Below the pieces are notes generated by a model that saw nothing but the letters and a program-made list of their open reading frames with translations, had not been told where the DNA came from and searched no databases. Made by a program: the position numbers and the translations under genes. A stretch of 64,000 bases of DNA from NCBI RefSeq assembly GCF_022640935.1, contig NZ_JALCCV010000008.1, forward strand, positions 1 to 64,000. The letters are read 5' to 3'. This document shows, in pieces, positions 41,509 through 52,003 of this stretch; position 1 is the first letter of the stretch; each line of letters begins with the position of its first letter. The DNA is from Bifidobacterium sp. (GTDB taxonomy: Bacteria > Actinomycetota > Actinomycetes > Actinomycetales > Bifidobacteriaceae).

Positions 41509-42861
41509 TCAATCGTTCGCCAGATCCTTCGGTATTCGTCCGAGGATCGAAACGCCTTCGCGCACATCCGCTTCGCTCACGATCAGCGCCGGCGCGATCC
41601 TGAGCGCGTCCGGCGCCACGGCATTGACGATCAGGCCATGTTCCAGCGCCCAGTTCATCGCGGCATGCGCGCATGGGTGCGTGAGCTGCACGCCCAGGAG
41701 CAGACCCCGCCCGCGCACGTATTCGAAAAGCGCATTGCCGCTCGCCATGATGCCCTCGCGCAGCTGTTCGCCGCGTTCGCGAGCATTGGCGAGCAGCCCG
41801 TCGCGCTCGATCACGCCAAGCGTGGTCAGCGCCGCGCTGGCGCCGAGCGGATTGCCTGCGAATGTAGAACCGTGGATGCCCGGGGTGAACAAGTCGCTCA
41901 ACTGCTGTCCGAAAGCGATCATGCCGCCCATCGGGAAACCGCCGGCCACGCCCTTGGCGAACGTGACGATATCAGGAACCGCGCCGCCAGAGAGATCGTC
42001 ACGCTGGAAGGCGAACCACTGGCCGGTGCGGCCGATGCCGGTCTGTACCTCGTCGATGATCATCAGCGCGCCGTTCGCATCGCAGATGCTCCGGACGTCT
42101 GCCACATATTCAGGATCGAGCGGGCGCACGCCCGCCTCGCCCTGAATGAGCTCCAAGATGACTGCGGCGACCGGACCCTCGCCGTATTTTCCTTTGCCGG
42201 TGCGCGCGAAAGCCTCAAGCAGCGAGACGCGGTCACCCGCTTCGATGAACTGCATCGAGGGCACGAGCGGTTCAAAGGGCTTGCGAATCGCGGGCTTCCA
42301 TGTCGCGCTCAGCGCGCCCATGGTGCGCCCGTGGAACCCGTTCGTCAATGCCAGGATCCGCACAGGCTTGCCGCCTGCGGCCGGAATGGCGCCGGGCAGC
42401 GTCCGGCCGTAGAGCTTGGCGAGCTTAAGCGCCGCCTCATTGCCCTCCGCGCCGGAATTGCCGAAGTATACGTGGGAGCCGGCTGGAGCTCCGGCCAGCT
42501 CGATGAGCTTGGCGGCGAGCTCGATCTGCGGCTTCGTGGCGAAATAGTTGCTGGTGTGGGCGACCCGGCCCGCCTGTTCGCTGATGGTCCGCACCCAGTC
42601 GGGGTGTGCGTAGCCCAGCGAATTGACGGCGATGCCCGCGAGAAAATCGAGGTATTCGTTGCCGTCGACGTCCCAGATGCGTGTGCCCATGCCGTGATCC
42701 ATTACCCGCAGCGGCGGGCCGAAGACGCCCACGTGCACATGCTCGTAACGCCCGAGCCAGGCTTTGTCCTGCGCGCCTTCGACGTCCAAATGCTCCAGCG
42801 CCGTCCGGGCATCGATCGACGCAGCCCTGCCGGATTTGGCGCGACTGATATCAACGGTCAT
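41509..42861 (-). CDS. argD: Acetylornithine aminotransferase
   Basis: [35 protein letters not shown]...[20 protein letters not shown]...[21 protein letters not shown]...[19 protein letters not shown]. Confidence 0.96.
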   Translation of the reverse strand: MTVDISRAKSGRAASIDARTALEHLDVEGAQDKAWLGRYEHVHVGVFGPPLRVMDHGMGTRIWDVDGNEYLDFLAGIAVNSLGYAHPDWVRTISEQAGRVAHTSNYFATKPQIELAAKLIELAGAPAGSHVYFGNSGAEGNEAALKLAKLYGRTLPGAIPAAGGKPVRILALTNGFHGRTMGALSATWKPAIRKPFEPLVPSMQFIEAGDRVSLLEAFARTGKGKYGEGPVAAVILELIQGEAGVRPLDPEYVADVRSICDANGALMIIDEVQTGIGRTGQWFAFQRDDLSGGAVPDIVTFAKGVAGGFPMGGMIAFGQQLSDLFTPGIHGSTFAGNPLGASAALTTLGVIERDGLLANARERGEQLREGIMASGNALFEYVRGRGLLLGVQLTHPCAHAAMNWALEHGLIVNAVAPDALRIAPALIVSEADVREGVSILGRIPKDLAND

Positions 42862-43828
42862 ATGCGTCCCTCATTTCTATGCCGTCCTGCGGAACGACCA
42901 TGGTTCCTATGCCTGCGGATGTGAAAATCTCGTTCAGGATCGAATGCGGCTTGCGTCCGTCGATGATATGGGCCTGATTCACGCCGCCGTCGATGGCGCG
43001 CATGCACGCCTCCATTTTGGGGCGCATGCCGGTCTGCAGCCCGCCGATCATGTCACGCAGCTCCTCTACGCCGATCCGGCCAATCAATGTGCTGCGATCC
43101 GGCCAACGGGCGTACAGCCCTTCGATGTCGGTAAGAATGACCAGCTTGCGAGCTCCCAGCGCGGTGGCCAACGCGGCCGCGGCCGAATCAGCGTTCACGT
43201 TGAGCACTTCGGTCGCGTCGTCCTCGTTCGGCGCCACCGAGGACACCACCGGGATGCGCCCTGCGGTGATGAGGTCCTCGACCGCCGAGGCATCGACGCT
43301 CACCACATCGCCCACCAAGCCGATATCGGTCGGCGTGCCGTCGATGACGGGCTTGCGCTGCATGGCGGAGAACAAGGCGCCATCCTCGCCGGACAGTCCC
43401 ACAGCGAAAGGCCCGTGGGCGTTGATCAGGCCGACGAGTTCGCGAGACACTTTGCCGGTGAGCACCATGCGCACCACATCCATGGCTTCGGGCGAAGTGA
43501 CGCGCAAACCGCCTTTGAATTCGGAATGGATGCCAAGCGCCTTGAGCATCTGCGAGATCTGCGGGCCGCCCCCGTGCACGACCACGGGATGCATGCCCAC
43601 TTGGCGCAGAAACACCATATCCTGGGCGAAGCATTCTTTGAGATGCTCGTCGACCATCGCGTTGCCGCCGTATTTGATCACGATGCGCTGCCCGGCGAAT
43701 TCCTCCAGCCACGGCAACGCTTCGATGAGCACTTCGGCTTTCTGATCCGCGCGCAGATCCGTATGCACGTCAAAATGAAAGCCCGGACCTTTGAGCACCT
43801 TGTCCATCGCGCCTTTCCCCTCAGTCAT
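42851..43828 (-). CDS. argB: Acetylglutamate kinase
   Basis: [56 protein letters not shown]...[69 protein letters not shown]. Confidence 0.97.
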   Translation of the reverse strand: MTEGKGAMDKVLKGPGFHFDVHTDLRADQKAEVLIEALPWLEEFAGQRIVIKYGGNAMVDEHLKECFAQDMVFLRQVGMHPVVVHGGGPQISQMLKALGIHSEFKGGLRVTSPEAMDVVRMVLTGKVSRELVGLINAHGPFAVGLSGEDGALFSAMQRKPVIDGTPTDIGLVGDVVSVDASAVEDLITAGRIPVVSSVAPNEDDATEVLNVNADSAAAALATALGARKLVILTDIEGLYARWPDRSTLIGRIGVEELRDMIGGLQTGMRPKMEACMRAIDGGVNQAHIIDGRKPHSILNEIFTSAGIGTMVVPQDGIEMRDAYDR

Positions 43829-43861
43829 TGCGCCGCAGCCTGCCGTTTCCCAATTCCATCT

Positions 43862-45031
43862 TCAGGATTCATAGTCGGCGTTGATATGCACGTAGTCGTT
43901 CGTCAGGTCGTCGGTCCATACCGTGGCCTGCTCGCCACCGGCATGCAGGTCGACGTCGATATGCACTTCCCGTGGCGTCATGTCGACTTCGGAACGGTCC
44001 CGACCTGGTTTGCCGCCATCGCATACCTTGATTCCGTTGATCGCGACATCGACTTCATCGGCATCGTAGACCGCACGTTCTGGCGGCACAGTGCCCAGCG
44101 AGCTGACGACGCGGCCCCAATTCGGGTCGTTGCCGTAGATCGCGCATTTGAGCAGGTTCGACGCGGCGATCGCCCGTGCGCACGTCAGCGCCTCGTCTTC
44201 GCTTTTCGCGCCGAACACGGTGATCCTCACATCATGGCTCGCGCCCTCGGCGTCGCCGATGATCTGCCGGGCCAAACTTGCGCAGGCTTGGGCGACCAGA
44301 TCGTTGAACTCTTTCGGATCGGGCTCGACCTGCGAGGCGCCAGAAGCCATGAGCAGCACGGTGTCGTTGGTGGACATGCAGCCGTCGACGTCGATGCGAT
44401 TGAAAGAGCGGTCCGCCGCAACGCCAAGCGCCGCCTGCAGCTGCCCGGGCGAGACGACTGCGTCCGTGGTGATGACGCACAACATCGTCGCCAGCTGCGG
44501 AGCGATCATCCCCGAGCCTTTGACCATGCCGCCGATGCGGTATCCGGTTCCCTGCGCGGTGAAGGTCTTCGGCGTCGTATCAGTGGTCATAATAGCCAAC
44601 GAGGCGTCAACACCAGCCTGATCTTCTGCGGCAAGCGTACCGTAGGCCGCCTGCACTCCGGCGAGGATCTGCTTCAGCGGAAGCAGCTCGCCGATCAAGC
44701 CGGTGGAGCATACCGCGATATCATTCGCGTCCGCGCCAAGCAGCTGCGCAGCAGCCTTTGCCGTGGCGCTTGACTGCTCGTACCCGGCCTGGCCGGTGCA
44801 GGCGTTCGCGCCGCCGGAGTTGAGCACGACCGCCTTGGCGTGGCCGTCGGCCACGCTCGCACTGGTCCAACGCACAGGCGCGGCGCGGAATCGGTTCGGA
44901 GTGAACACGCCGGCCACCGCATCGAGCGGCCCGTCGTTGACCACGAGGGCCAGGTCTTTCTTGTCCGGTTTCGCGGATATGCCCGCATTTACCCCGGCCG
45001 CGCTGAATCCTTGTGCATAGGTCACGCTCAT
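43862..45031 (-). CDS. argJ: Bifunctional glutamate N-acetyltransferase / N-acetylglutamate synthase
   Basis: MSVTYAQGFSAAGVNAGISAKPDKKDLALVVNDGPLDAVAGVFTPNRFRAAPV...VLNSGGANACTGQAGYEQS...GYRIGGMVKGSGMIAPQLATMLCVITTDA. Confidence 0.97.
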   Translation of the reverse strand: MSVTYAQGFSAAGVNAGISAKPDKKDLALVVNDGPLDAVAGVFTPNRFRAAPVRWTSASVADGHAKAVVLNSGGANACTGQAGYEQSSATAKAAAQLLGADANDIAVCSTGLIGELLPLKQILAGVQAAYGTLAAEDQAGVDASLAIMTTDTTPKTFTAQGTGYRIGGMVKGSGMIAPQLATMLCVITTDAVVSPGQLQAALGVAADRSFNRIDVDGCMSTNDTVLLMASGASQVEPDPKEFNDLVAQACASLARQIIGDAEGASHDVRITVFGAKSEDEALTCARAIAASNLLKCAIYGNDPNWGRVVSSLGTVPPERAVYDADEVDVAINGIKVCDGGKPGRDRSEVDMTPREVHIDVDLHAGGEQATVWTDDLTNDYVHINADYES

Positions 45032-46134
45032 GGCGCCACTCCGATCTTCCTCAGCCCTGCATCTTCGGGCAACCCCAGGGCGATATTGAGGGATTGCACC
45101 GCCTGCCCCGCCGTCCCACGATTCAGATTGTCGATCGCCGCGATGGCGAGCAGACGACCTGCCGCATGGTCGACGACGACCTGAAGCTGCACGGCGTTGG
45201 AGCCGAGCACGTTCTGGGTCGCCGGAAGCTCGCCGGCCGGCAGCACGGTGACGAACTCCTGTCCTTGATACGCCCCTGTCCACACAGCGCGGATCTCGTC
45301 GTCGTTCAGATCATGGCCCTTCGCGCTCAACGGCGCCGAAACGCAAGCCAAGATCCCGCGGGCCATGGGCACAAGCATCGGCGTGAACCCGATGGCGAAG
45401 TCCTCGGCATTGCGTGCCTCCAGCCCGGCGGCGTGCGCGAGATTCTGCAGGATCTCGGGGATATGCCGATGACCGCCGCCGACGCCGTACGCACGCGCGG
45501 AACCGAAGGCTTCAGCGGCCAACAGATCGGTGCGCCTGAGGTTCTTGCCGGCGCCCGAATAGCCCACAGCCAAGTCCGCCACAATGCCTTGGGGCTCGAT
45601 CAGCCCTTGCGCCACGCCTGGCTGCATGGCCATGGTGACGGCAGTGACATTGCAGCCCGGCCCTGCTATCCGTTTGACCCCGGGCAGCTGGCTGCGCTGG
45701 CGACGGTAGCCGCCATCTGCATCGGCACCTACTTCCGTGCCGATGATGAGCTCAGGCATGCCATAGGTCCAATGCGCGTAAAAATCACCGCCATAGAACT
45801 TGTCCCAGGCCGCACGCTCCTCCAGCCGGTGGTCGGCGCCGAGATCGACGACGATCATATCCGGATCGAGCTTGGCTGCCAGCGCCCCCGAAGCGCCATG
45901 CGGCAATGCCAGGATCGCTACGTCATGGCCGTTGAGCGTCTCGGGCGTGGTCGCCTCGATGGTCAGGTCAGCAAGCTGCGGAATATGCGGCATATGGCGG
46001 GCGAACGGCTCGGAAACCGAGGAGCGGCCAGCTACCGCGGCGACATCGAAATCAGGATGTTCTGCGAGGATGCGCACCGCCTCCCCACCGGCATACCCGG
46101 TCGCACCTGCCACAACCACCGAATATTTGGCCAT
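45028..46134 (-). CDS. argC: N-acetyl-gamma-glutamyl-phosphate reductase
   Basis: MAKYSVVVAGATGYAGGEAVRILAEHPDFDVAAVAGRSSVSEPFARHMPHIP...VKRIAGPGCNVTAVTMAMQPGV...YGVGGGHRHIPEI. Confidence 0.97.
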   Translation of the reverse strand: MAKYSVVVAGATGYAGGEAVRILAEHPDFDVAAVAGRSSVSEPFARHMPHIPQLADLTIEATTPETLNGHDVAILALPHGASGALAAKLDPDMIVVDLGADHRLEERAAWDKFYGGDFYAHWTYGMPELIIGTEVGADADGGYRRQRSQLPGVKRIAGPGCNVTAVTMAMQPGVAQGLIEPQGIVADLAVGYSGAGKNLRRTDLLAAEAFGSARAYGVGGGHRHIPEILQNLAHAAGLEARNAEDFAIGFTPMLVPMARGILACVSAPLSAKGHDLNDDEIRAVWTGAYQGQEFVTVLPAGELPATQNVLGSNAVQLQVVVDHAAGRLLAIAAIDNLNRGTAGQAVQSLNIALGLPEDAGLRKIGVAP

Positions 46135-46217
46135 ATCCGCCCCTTCTTCCTTGGCTTTTTGCCCATGTGCGCCGTTTCACGAACAACAGGGGCCACTATA
46201 CACGTTATGCGCTACTT

Positions 46218-46231
46218 TGCATAACTATGCA
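46218..46231. promoter_or_regulatory. Putative ARG box upstream of argC
   Basis: TGCATA-ac-TATGCA, same 6+2+6 dyad as the argG site; half-site-like ttatgcgc just upstream. Confidence 0.75.
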
Positions 46232-46300
46232 TGCCGAGCCGTGTTTTGCACTGGCAGCGGATTGCCGGAACGATCTCCATTGATGCGGTATTTGCGCCGG

Positions 46301-47011
46301 CTAGACGGATACGGAGCCGCTGCCGCCCTGCCCGGAGCCGCCGGAAAGCTGTTGCATCATCCATTGATAGAGTTCCTCGGTGGAGACGCCTTTGGACAGC
46401 ATCCAGATATCAAGCAGCGTCATGAGCACGTTGATGAGCACAGCGGCCAACGCCAGCCCGAAACCCTTCATGCGGAAGGTCCTGGTGCGCCACATCGCCA
46501 CGCCACCCATAAGCGCTGGAAGAACGGGCACGTTGAACAGCGAAAGCACGAAAGCGACGACCGCATAGGAATCCCAGTGACCGTACAGCGGGTTTTGGCC
46601 CGGATCGTCAAGGTTGACGCCATTGAGCATCTGCGGTCTGCGACCAGACTGATTGCGTGGTTTGCCGGACCAGTCGGCCGGTTGCCTTGGCCCATGTCCG
46701 CCAGAGTTATCACCATACGGGGCCGAAGACCCGGATGAGCCAAGCGTCGCCTGGGCGTTGGGCTGCACGGGCCGCCGCCCATACCCGCCGTTTTGCCGGC
46801 CGTCGCCTTGCGCAGAAGCGGCGGAAGCAGCAGCGCCGGCGGCAGGATCGGGACGGCCGAAGATATAGGGGTCATAACCCTCGGGCAACTGGCTGGCGAG
46901 GGCGCCGTATTCGGGCTGCGCACGTTGCCCGTACCGGGGCTCGTTTGGCGTGCTCTGCCGCTGATGCGAGGCGTCGCCGCCGAGCTGCGGCCGGTGTTCC
47001 GATTCGCTCAT
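46301..47011 (-). CDS. DUF4190-type membrane protein with disordered N-terminus
   Basis: MSESEHRPQLGGDASHQRQ...NPLYGHWDSYAVVAFVLSLFNVPVLPALMGGVAMWRTRTFRMKGFGLALAAVLINVLMTLLDIWML. Confidence 0.7.
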   Translation of the reverse strand: MSESEHRPQLGGDASHQRQSTPNEPRYGQRAQPEYGALASQLPEGYDPYIFGRPDPAAGAAASAASAQGDGRQNGGYGRRPVQPNAQATLGSSGSSAPYGDNSGGHGPRQPADWSGKPRNQSGRRPQMLNGVNLDDPGQNPLYGHWDSYAVVAFVLSLFNVPVLPALMGGVAMWRTRTFRMKGFGLALAAVLINVLMTLLDIWMLSKGVSTEELYQWMMQQLSGGSGQGGSGSVSV

Positions 47012-47093
47012 AGATCTTCCTGCAATGGCTTCACCCAACGGCTTCCTAAGCAAGCTTTCCTGCAACGGCTTCCTTGATTGATAGCGTATGCCG

Positions 47094-49706
47094 CTAGGCG
47101 CGCAGCTGCGCCCCCAACGGTGTGGTGCTCTCGATGATAGCCTTGCGCAGCGCCTCACTGTCAGCGGAATCCAAAGTCTTATTCGGCGAGCGGAATACCA
47201 CGGAGAACGCCAGCGATTTCTTGCCTTCGCCGAGCTGATCCCCGGTGAATACATCGAACAGCGCGATGGATTCAAGATCGTCTCCAGCGGCTTGGACGAT
47301 GGCATCCCGCAACTGCGCGGCGCCCAACCGTTCAGGCACGGTAAAAGCCAGATCCTGCTTCACCGGCGGGAAGGTCGAAATCGGCTTGGCCTGCACCGGT
47401 TTGGAATCCAGCGTGGCGAACAATGCGTCCAGATCCAGCTCGAAAGCCGCGCTCTGTCCCGGCAGCGCGAGATTCTCTATGACACGCGGATGCAGCTCGC
47501 CCGCGATGCCGACGTTCACACCGGCGGAAACCACATTCGTCACGCGCCCCGGATGCCATTGCGCAGGCGCGTCTTGCGCCGAGAATTGCCTGAACTCGAT
47601 TGTAGCGCCAAGGCGATCCGCGATGCGATGCACCGCTTCCACGGCATCGCTCCAGTCCACCGCGCGGCCGGAGCCCATCCAGCTGGCCTGTTGCGCCATG
47701 CCGGTGAGCAATCCAGCGGCGTGCAGCGGCTGCTCGGGCAGTCCGGCGTCCAGCGCGGCGAGTTCGTCTTCGCTGGGGCGCCTGCCTCCGGGCAGGGCCG
47801 GTATGGCAGGAGCGTTGGGATCCCACAGATAGACGTGGCCGATCTCGTAGAGCGACACGTCGTCGATGCCGCGACGGCGGTTGCGCTGCACAGTCTGCGC
47901 CAAGGTCGGCAGCAAGGTGCGGCGCAGGTAAGGCCGGTCGCCGGCGAGCGGATTGGCGACTTCCACGCTGACCTTCGCGATCTCGTCGCGGTCATAAGCG
48001 AAGTTCTTGAAGTCCTCGTCACCCACGAATGGGTAGCTCAGCGTCTCTACGAGACCGTATTCAGCCAGTTCGTCGGCGACGCGGCGCTTACGGCGCTGGT
48101 CGAGCGACAACCCGACGGCACCTTCGACCGGCGCAGGCGGCACGATGACGGGAATCTCGTCGTAGCCCACCAGCCGCGCCACTTCCTCTACCAAATCGCA
48201 GGGCTCCGTGAGGTCCGGCCGCCAAGTCGGCGGAGTGACCGAAAAGACGCCGTTGCCGCCGCCCGCCACGCTGCAGCCGATATCGGTCAGAATATCGCTG
48301 ATCGCGTTCGTCGCGGTGTCCAGCCCAGCCACACGAGACACCTCGCTCGCCTTAAAGGCAATGTCCTTGCTGCGTCCAGTATGGTTTACATCGACGGGAT
48401 GCTGCGAAGCCTCGCCATCGCCGAAGCGTTCCAGCATCTCGGCGGCCATCTGAGCGGCGGCAGGCTGCAGCTTGCAGTCCACGCCGCGTTCGAAACGCCG
48501 TGAAGCCTCGGACGGGATTTTGTGGCGCCGCGCGCTGCGGGCGATGGAGATCGGGTCGAAATGCGCGGATTCCAACAGCACGTTCTTCGTGTCCGCCGTC
48601 ACCTCGCCGTACAGGCCGCCCATCACGCCAGCCAGACCAAGGATGCGCGAGCCACGCTGGCCGTCGGGCGAATCGGTGATGAGCAGGTCCTCGGGGTCAA
48701 GCTTATGGTCGTTGCCGTCCAAGGTGACCAAGTGCTCGCCCTGCCGAGCACGCCGCACGACGATCGGCGCCTCGAGCTTGTCCAGATCGTAGGCATGCAT
48801 CGGCTGGCCGAGATCGAGCATGACGTAGTTGGTAATGTCTACGGCGAGCGAGATCGGCCGCATGCCGGCGCGGATCAGCCTCCGCCGCATCGTGTTGGGC
48901 GTATGCGCCTGCGGATCGAACCCGGTGACGGCCCGGGCATAGTACCGATCGCAGCCGGGAACGCCATGGATCGGGTTGTCGTCTTCGATGCTCACTTCGA
49001 AATCAATGGCCACGTTCTCCAGGTCGATCCCCGCTGTCGCCGGCGCCGCAGCATTGAGCTTCTTGATCGGGTCGACGTAGCGTGCACCGGTGGAATGATG
49101 ATATTCGCGCGCGATGCCGCGATACGAGAACGCATAACCGCGGTCAGGCGTGATGTTGATCTCGAGCAGCGGCTGGTCGAGATGCAGCAGGTGCATCGCG
49201 TCGTCCCCGGGCCGCAAAGCCTCGTATTCCTTGGTGCTGAAGCCATACTGTCGCAGCAGGATGATGCCGTTGTGATCGTCGCCCAAGCCCAGCTCGCGCT
49301 CCGAGGCGCACATGCCGTCGGAGATATGGCCGTAGGTCTTGCGTGGTTCGATATGGAAATCGCCCGGCAGCACGGCGCCAGGAAGCGTGACGACGACTTT
49401 CTCGCCGGCGGCCATGTTCGGCGCACCGCACACGATGCCGCGCGGCACCTTCTTGCCTTGCTCGTCGGTCGCATTGTACTGTTCGCCGACGTCCACATGG
49501 CACCAGTTGATGGTCTTGCCATTGCTCTGCGGCTCCGGGGTCGCGTCGACCACGTAGCCCACGACGATCGGGCCGGTCACCTGCGAGGCGTGGATCTCCT
49601 CTTCCTCGAGCCCGACGCGCACAAGATCCTTGGCGAGCTGCCCATAGGTCAGGCCGTCGGGAACTTCGACGTGGTCCTTAAGCCAGTCAATATCTACCAT
49701 TGGCAT
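47094..49706 (-). CDS. pheT: Phenylalanyl-tRNA synthetase beta subunit
   Basis: MPMVDIDWLKDHVEVPDGLTYGQLAKDLVRVGLEEEEIH...; B3/B4, B5 and FDX-ACB-like C-terminus; adjacent to pheS. Confidence 0.97.
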   Translation of the reverse strand: MPMVDIDWLKDHVEVPDGLTYGQLAKDLVRVGLEEEEIHASQVTGPIVVGYVVDATPEPQSNGKTINWCHVDVGEQYNATDEQGKKVPRGIVCGAPNMAAGEKVVVTLPGAVLPGDFHIEPRKTYGHISDGMCASERELGLGDDHNGIILLRQYGFSTKEYEALRPGDDAMHLLHLDQPLLEINITPDRGYAFSYRGIAREYHHSTGARYVDPIKKLNAAAPATAGIDLENVAIDFEVSIEDDNPIHGVPGCDRYYARAVTGFDPQAHTPNTMRRRLIRAGMRPISLAVDITNYVMLDLGQPMHAYDLDKLEAPIVVRRARQGEHLVTLDGNDHKLDPEDLLITDSPDGQRGSRILGLAGVMGGLYGEVTADTKNVLLESAHFDPISIARSARRHKIPSEASRRFERGVDCKLQPAAAQMAAEMLERFGDGEASQHPVDVNHTGRSKDIAFKASEVSRVAGLDTATNAISDILTDIGCSVAGGGNGVFSVTPPTWRPDLTEPCDLVEEVARLVGYDEIPVIVPPAPVEGAVGLSLDQRRKRRVADELAEYGLVETLSYPFVGDEDFKNFAYDRDEIAKVSVEVANPLAGDRPYLRRTLLPTLAQTVQRNRRRGIDDVSLYEIGHVYLWDPNAPAIPALPGGRRPSEDELAALDAGLPEQPLHAAGLLTGMAQQASWMGSGRAVDWSDAVEAVHRIADRLGATIEFRQFSAQDAPAQWHPGRVTNVVSAGVNVGIAGELHPRVIENLALPGQSAAFELDLDALFATLDSKPVQAKPISTFPPVKQDLAFTVPERLGAAQLRDAIVQAAGDDLESIALFDVFTGDQLGEGKKSLAFSVVFRSPNKTLDSADSEALRKAIIESTTPLGAQLRA

Positions 49707-49712
49707 GGTGGT

Positions 49713-50768
49713 TCACTCCCCCATCACAAACTGTTCGCTGAATCGCACGTCGCCTTCGACCAGATCGTGCATATCGTTGATGTCATGGCGCAGCAGCAGC
49801 GTGCGCTCGATGCCCACGCCGAAGGCGAAGCCGGTGTATACATCCGGATCGATGCCCGCGGAGCGCAGCACATTAGGGTTCACCATGCCGCAGCCGCCCC
49901 ATTCGATCCAGCCCGGGCCGCCCTTCTTGTCGGGGAACCACAGATCGAGTTCGGCGCTGGGCTCGGTAAAGGGGAAATAGCTCGGGCGCAGACGGCTCTT
50001 GGCCTCCGGGCCGAACATGGCGACGGCGACCTTGTCGAGCACGCCTTTGAGATCGGCCATGGTCAGATGCCTGTCGACCGCCAGGGCCTCGCACTGGTGG
50101 AATACGGGCGTATGCGTCGCGTCGAGCTCGTCGGTGCGGAACACGCGGCCGGGCGAAACGATGTACAGCGGCACGCCGCGCGAAATCAGCGCCCGGACCT
50201 GATCGGACGAAGTCTGTGTGCGCAGCACCATGTTGGAGCCGACGAATCCGGCGGCATCCTTGGCCTGGTTGCCCTTGACGTAGAATGTGTCCTGCATCTG
50301 GCGGGCTGGGTGGTCCGGCCCGAAGTTCAACGCGTCGAAGTCATACCACTCGGTTTCCACTTCGGGGCCTTGGGACACCTGCCATCCCATCGAGATGAAC
50401 AAGTCCTCGAAGTCCTCCATGATTTTGGCGATGGGATGGCGGGCCCCCAGCGGCTTGCGGTTCACCGGCAGGGTCATGTCGACCCGCTGGGCGGCCAGTG
50501 TCTCGGCTTCTTCTCTGGCGCGGATATCCGCTTCCCTAGCCCCGAATGCACGGCCGAAATCGGCGCGCAGCCTGCCCATGAGCTTGCCCGCGTTCTTTTT
50601 CTGATCCGCAGGCAACGAGCCAATGGCCTTGCTGGCTTGGGTCATCACCGACCCCGAACCGACGAACTGCGTCCTGATCGCCCTGAGGTCCTCCAGCGTG
50701 GAGGCCTTGCCGATCCGCGAAATGCCTTCGGCGGCCGCGTCGCTCACCGCTTGAGCGTCGAATGCCAT
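49713..50768 (-). CDS. pheS: Phenylalanyl-tRNA synthetase alpha subunit
   Basis: LGARHPIAKIMEDFEDLFISMGWQVSQGPEVETEWYDFDALNFGPDHPARQMQDTFYVKG...LRTQTSSDQVRALISRGVPLYIVSPGRVFRTDELDATHTPVFHQCE. Confidence 0.97.
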   Translation of the reverse strand: MAFDAQAVSDAAAEGISRIGKASTLEDLRAIRTQFVGSGSVMTQASKAIGSLPADQKKNAGKLMGRLRADFGRAFGAREADIRAREEAETLAAQRVDMTLPVNRKPLGARHPIAKIMEDFEDLFISMGWQVSQGPEVETEWYDFDALNFGPDHPARQMQDTFYVKGNQAKDAAGFVGSNMVLRTQTSSDQVRALISRGVPLYIVSPGRVFRTDELDATHTPVFHQCEALAVDRHLTMADLKGVLDKVAVAMFGPEAKSRLRPSYFPFTEPSAELDLWFPDKKGGPGWIEWGGCGMVNPNVLRSAGIDPDVYTGFAFGVGIERTLLLRHDINDMHDLVEGDVRFSEQFVMGE

Positions 50769-50872
50769 ACTCTGTGCCACGAGTGCCCTTTCTGTTTTCT
50801 CTCGCTCGAAAATGTTCGCCCAAACGCCCGAACCACGGCTCCAAGCACGCGTCGATCAGCGTTTTTCCGACT

Positions 50873-51769
50873 TCACATTGTCCCCATACGACTCGACATA
50901 GCCATGCTGAAGAGCATCACTGCAGCGCTTGTCGCCAGGTTGAGCGACTCTGCCCTGCCATAGATCGGTATCGAAACGACCCGCTGGGACTGCACCAGAA
51001 TCGATTCCGGCAGCCCGCGAGCCTCGTTGCCGAAGAGCACGGCCTTGGCAGAACAATTCAATGTTCCTGCATGCAGCGCATCAGGCAGGCTTTGCGGCGG
51101 CCGGCCAGGAGTGCCGTATACATCAGCGGCAATCACCGAGCAGCCGTGGGAAGCGCACCATGCGAAGAACTCCCCGGTGCCCATGGTCAGCACCGGCACA
51201 TGAAACAGCGATCCTGCAGTGGAACGCACGACCTTGGGGTTGGCCGCATCCACGCATTCGTCCACGAGCACGACCGCGGCACAGCCGGCGGCATCGGCAG
51301 CGCGAATTACGGCTCCGGCGTTGCCCGGATCGCGCACCTGCCAGAATGCGGCGACAGTAGGCGCGGAAAGCCATTCGATGGCATTCGGATCGCCCTGCAG
51401 CACCGCGAGCTCGGCCACAGCGGCGATGCCTTGCGCATTGGAGCTGATATGCCGCATCACGTCAGACGTCGCACGATGCACATAGATTCCTGCATGCACC
51501 GCCGACTCGACGATTTGCGAGCGCACGGTCGCGGCTGCATTCGCATGATGCCGTGTCGCTGCTGCGTCATCGCCATGGTCATCATCATCGACCTGCACAT
51601 ACAGATCGCGCACCGCGTCAGGATGACAAGTCACAAGCTCGCGCACCGCCTGCGGGCCTTCCACGAGAAAACGTCCTGCGCGTCTGCGCGCCTTCGCGTT
51701 GGCCAGCTCCGCGACGCGGCGGATGCGCTCGGCCTTGGGATTGCCGAGCAGTTCGGGATTCATGGGCAT
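50873..51769 (-). CDS. TrmH-family (SpoU) RNA methyltransferase
   Basis: GNPKAERIRRVAELANAKARRRAGRFLVEGPQAVRELV...AFWQVRDPGNAGAVIRAADAAGCAAVVLVDECVDAANPKVVRSTAGSLFHVPV...VLFGNEARGLPESIL...IPIYGRAESLNLATSAAVMLF. Confidence 0.95.
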   Translation of the reverse strand: MPMNPELLGNPKAERIRRVAELANAKARRRAGRFLVEGPQAVRELVTCHPDAVRDLYVQVDDDDHGDDAAATRHHANAAATVRSQIVESAVHAGIYVHRATSDVMRHISSNAQGIAAVAELAVLQGDPNAIEWLSAPTVAAFWQVRDPGNAGAVIRAADAAGCAAVVLVDECVDAANPKVVRSTAGSLFHVPVLTMGTGEFFAWCASHGCSVIAADVYGTPGRPPQSLPDALHAGTLNCSAKAVLFGNEARGLPESILVQSQRVVSIPIYGRAESLNLATSAAVMLFSMAMSSRMGTM

Positions 51770-51964
51770 GGGCCTCAGCTTACGCGGCAAGCGCTACAGG
51801 TCACTCCTACGCTCGCGATCGACGTCGCATCCGAGTTCACAGCATCTTCTCAGAATGAGTGCCGAGACATTTCAGATAAAGCCGAGCGTTTTGCCAACAA
51901 GCCGTCCTTGTATGAATGGTGCGAGCTGCAGCGCTTGCGGCAGCCGCGTCATTCCAACAAGCAA

Positions 51965-51994
51965 GCATTTCAAAAACAGGCATTTCAAAAACAG
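51965..51994 (+). repeat. Perfect 15-bp tandem duplication upstream of FtsX-family gene
   Basis: gcatttcaaaaacag|gcatttcaaaaacag. Confidence 0.9.
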
Positions 51995-52003
51995 AGGGTG
52001 CAT

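Noticed and set aside
42764-44773. 669-aa + strand ORF
   Set aside because: Antisense to argB/argJ; not coding.
48522-50963. 813-aa + strand ORF
   Set aside because: Antisense to pheT/pheS; not coding.
50762-52003. N-terminal ~414 aa of the 970-aa ORF in front of the FtsX permease
   Set aside because: Antisense to the TrmH methyltransferase. The permease has its own ATG at 52004 with gagggtg RBS, so this is an ORF-caller fusion, not a real multidomain protein.
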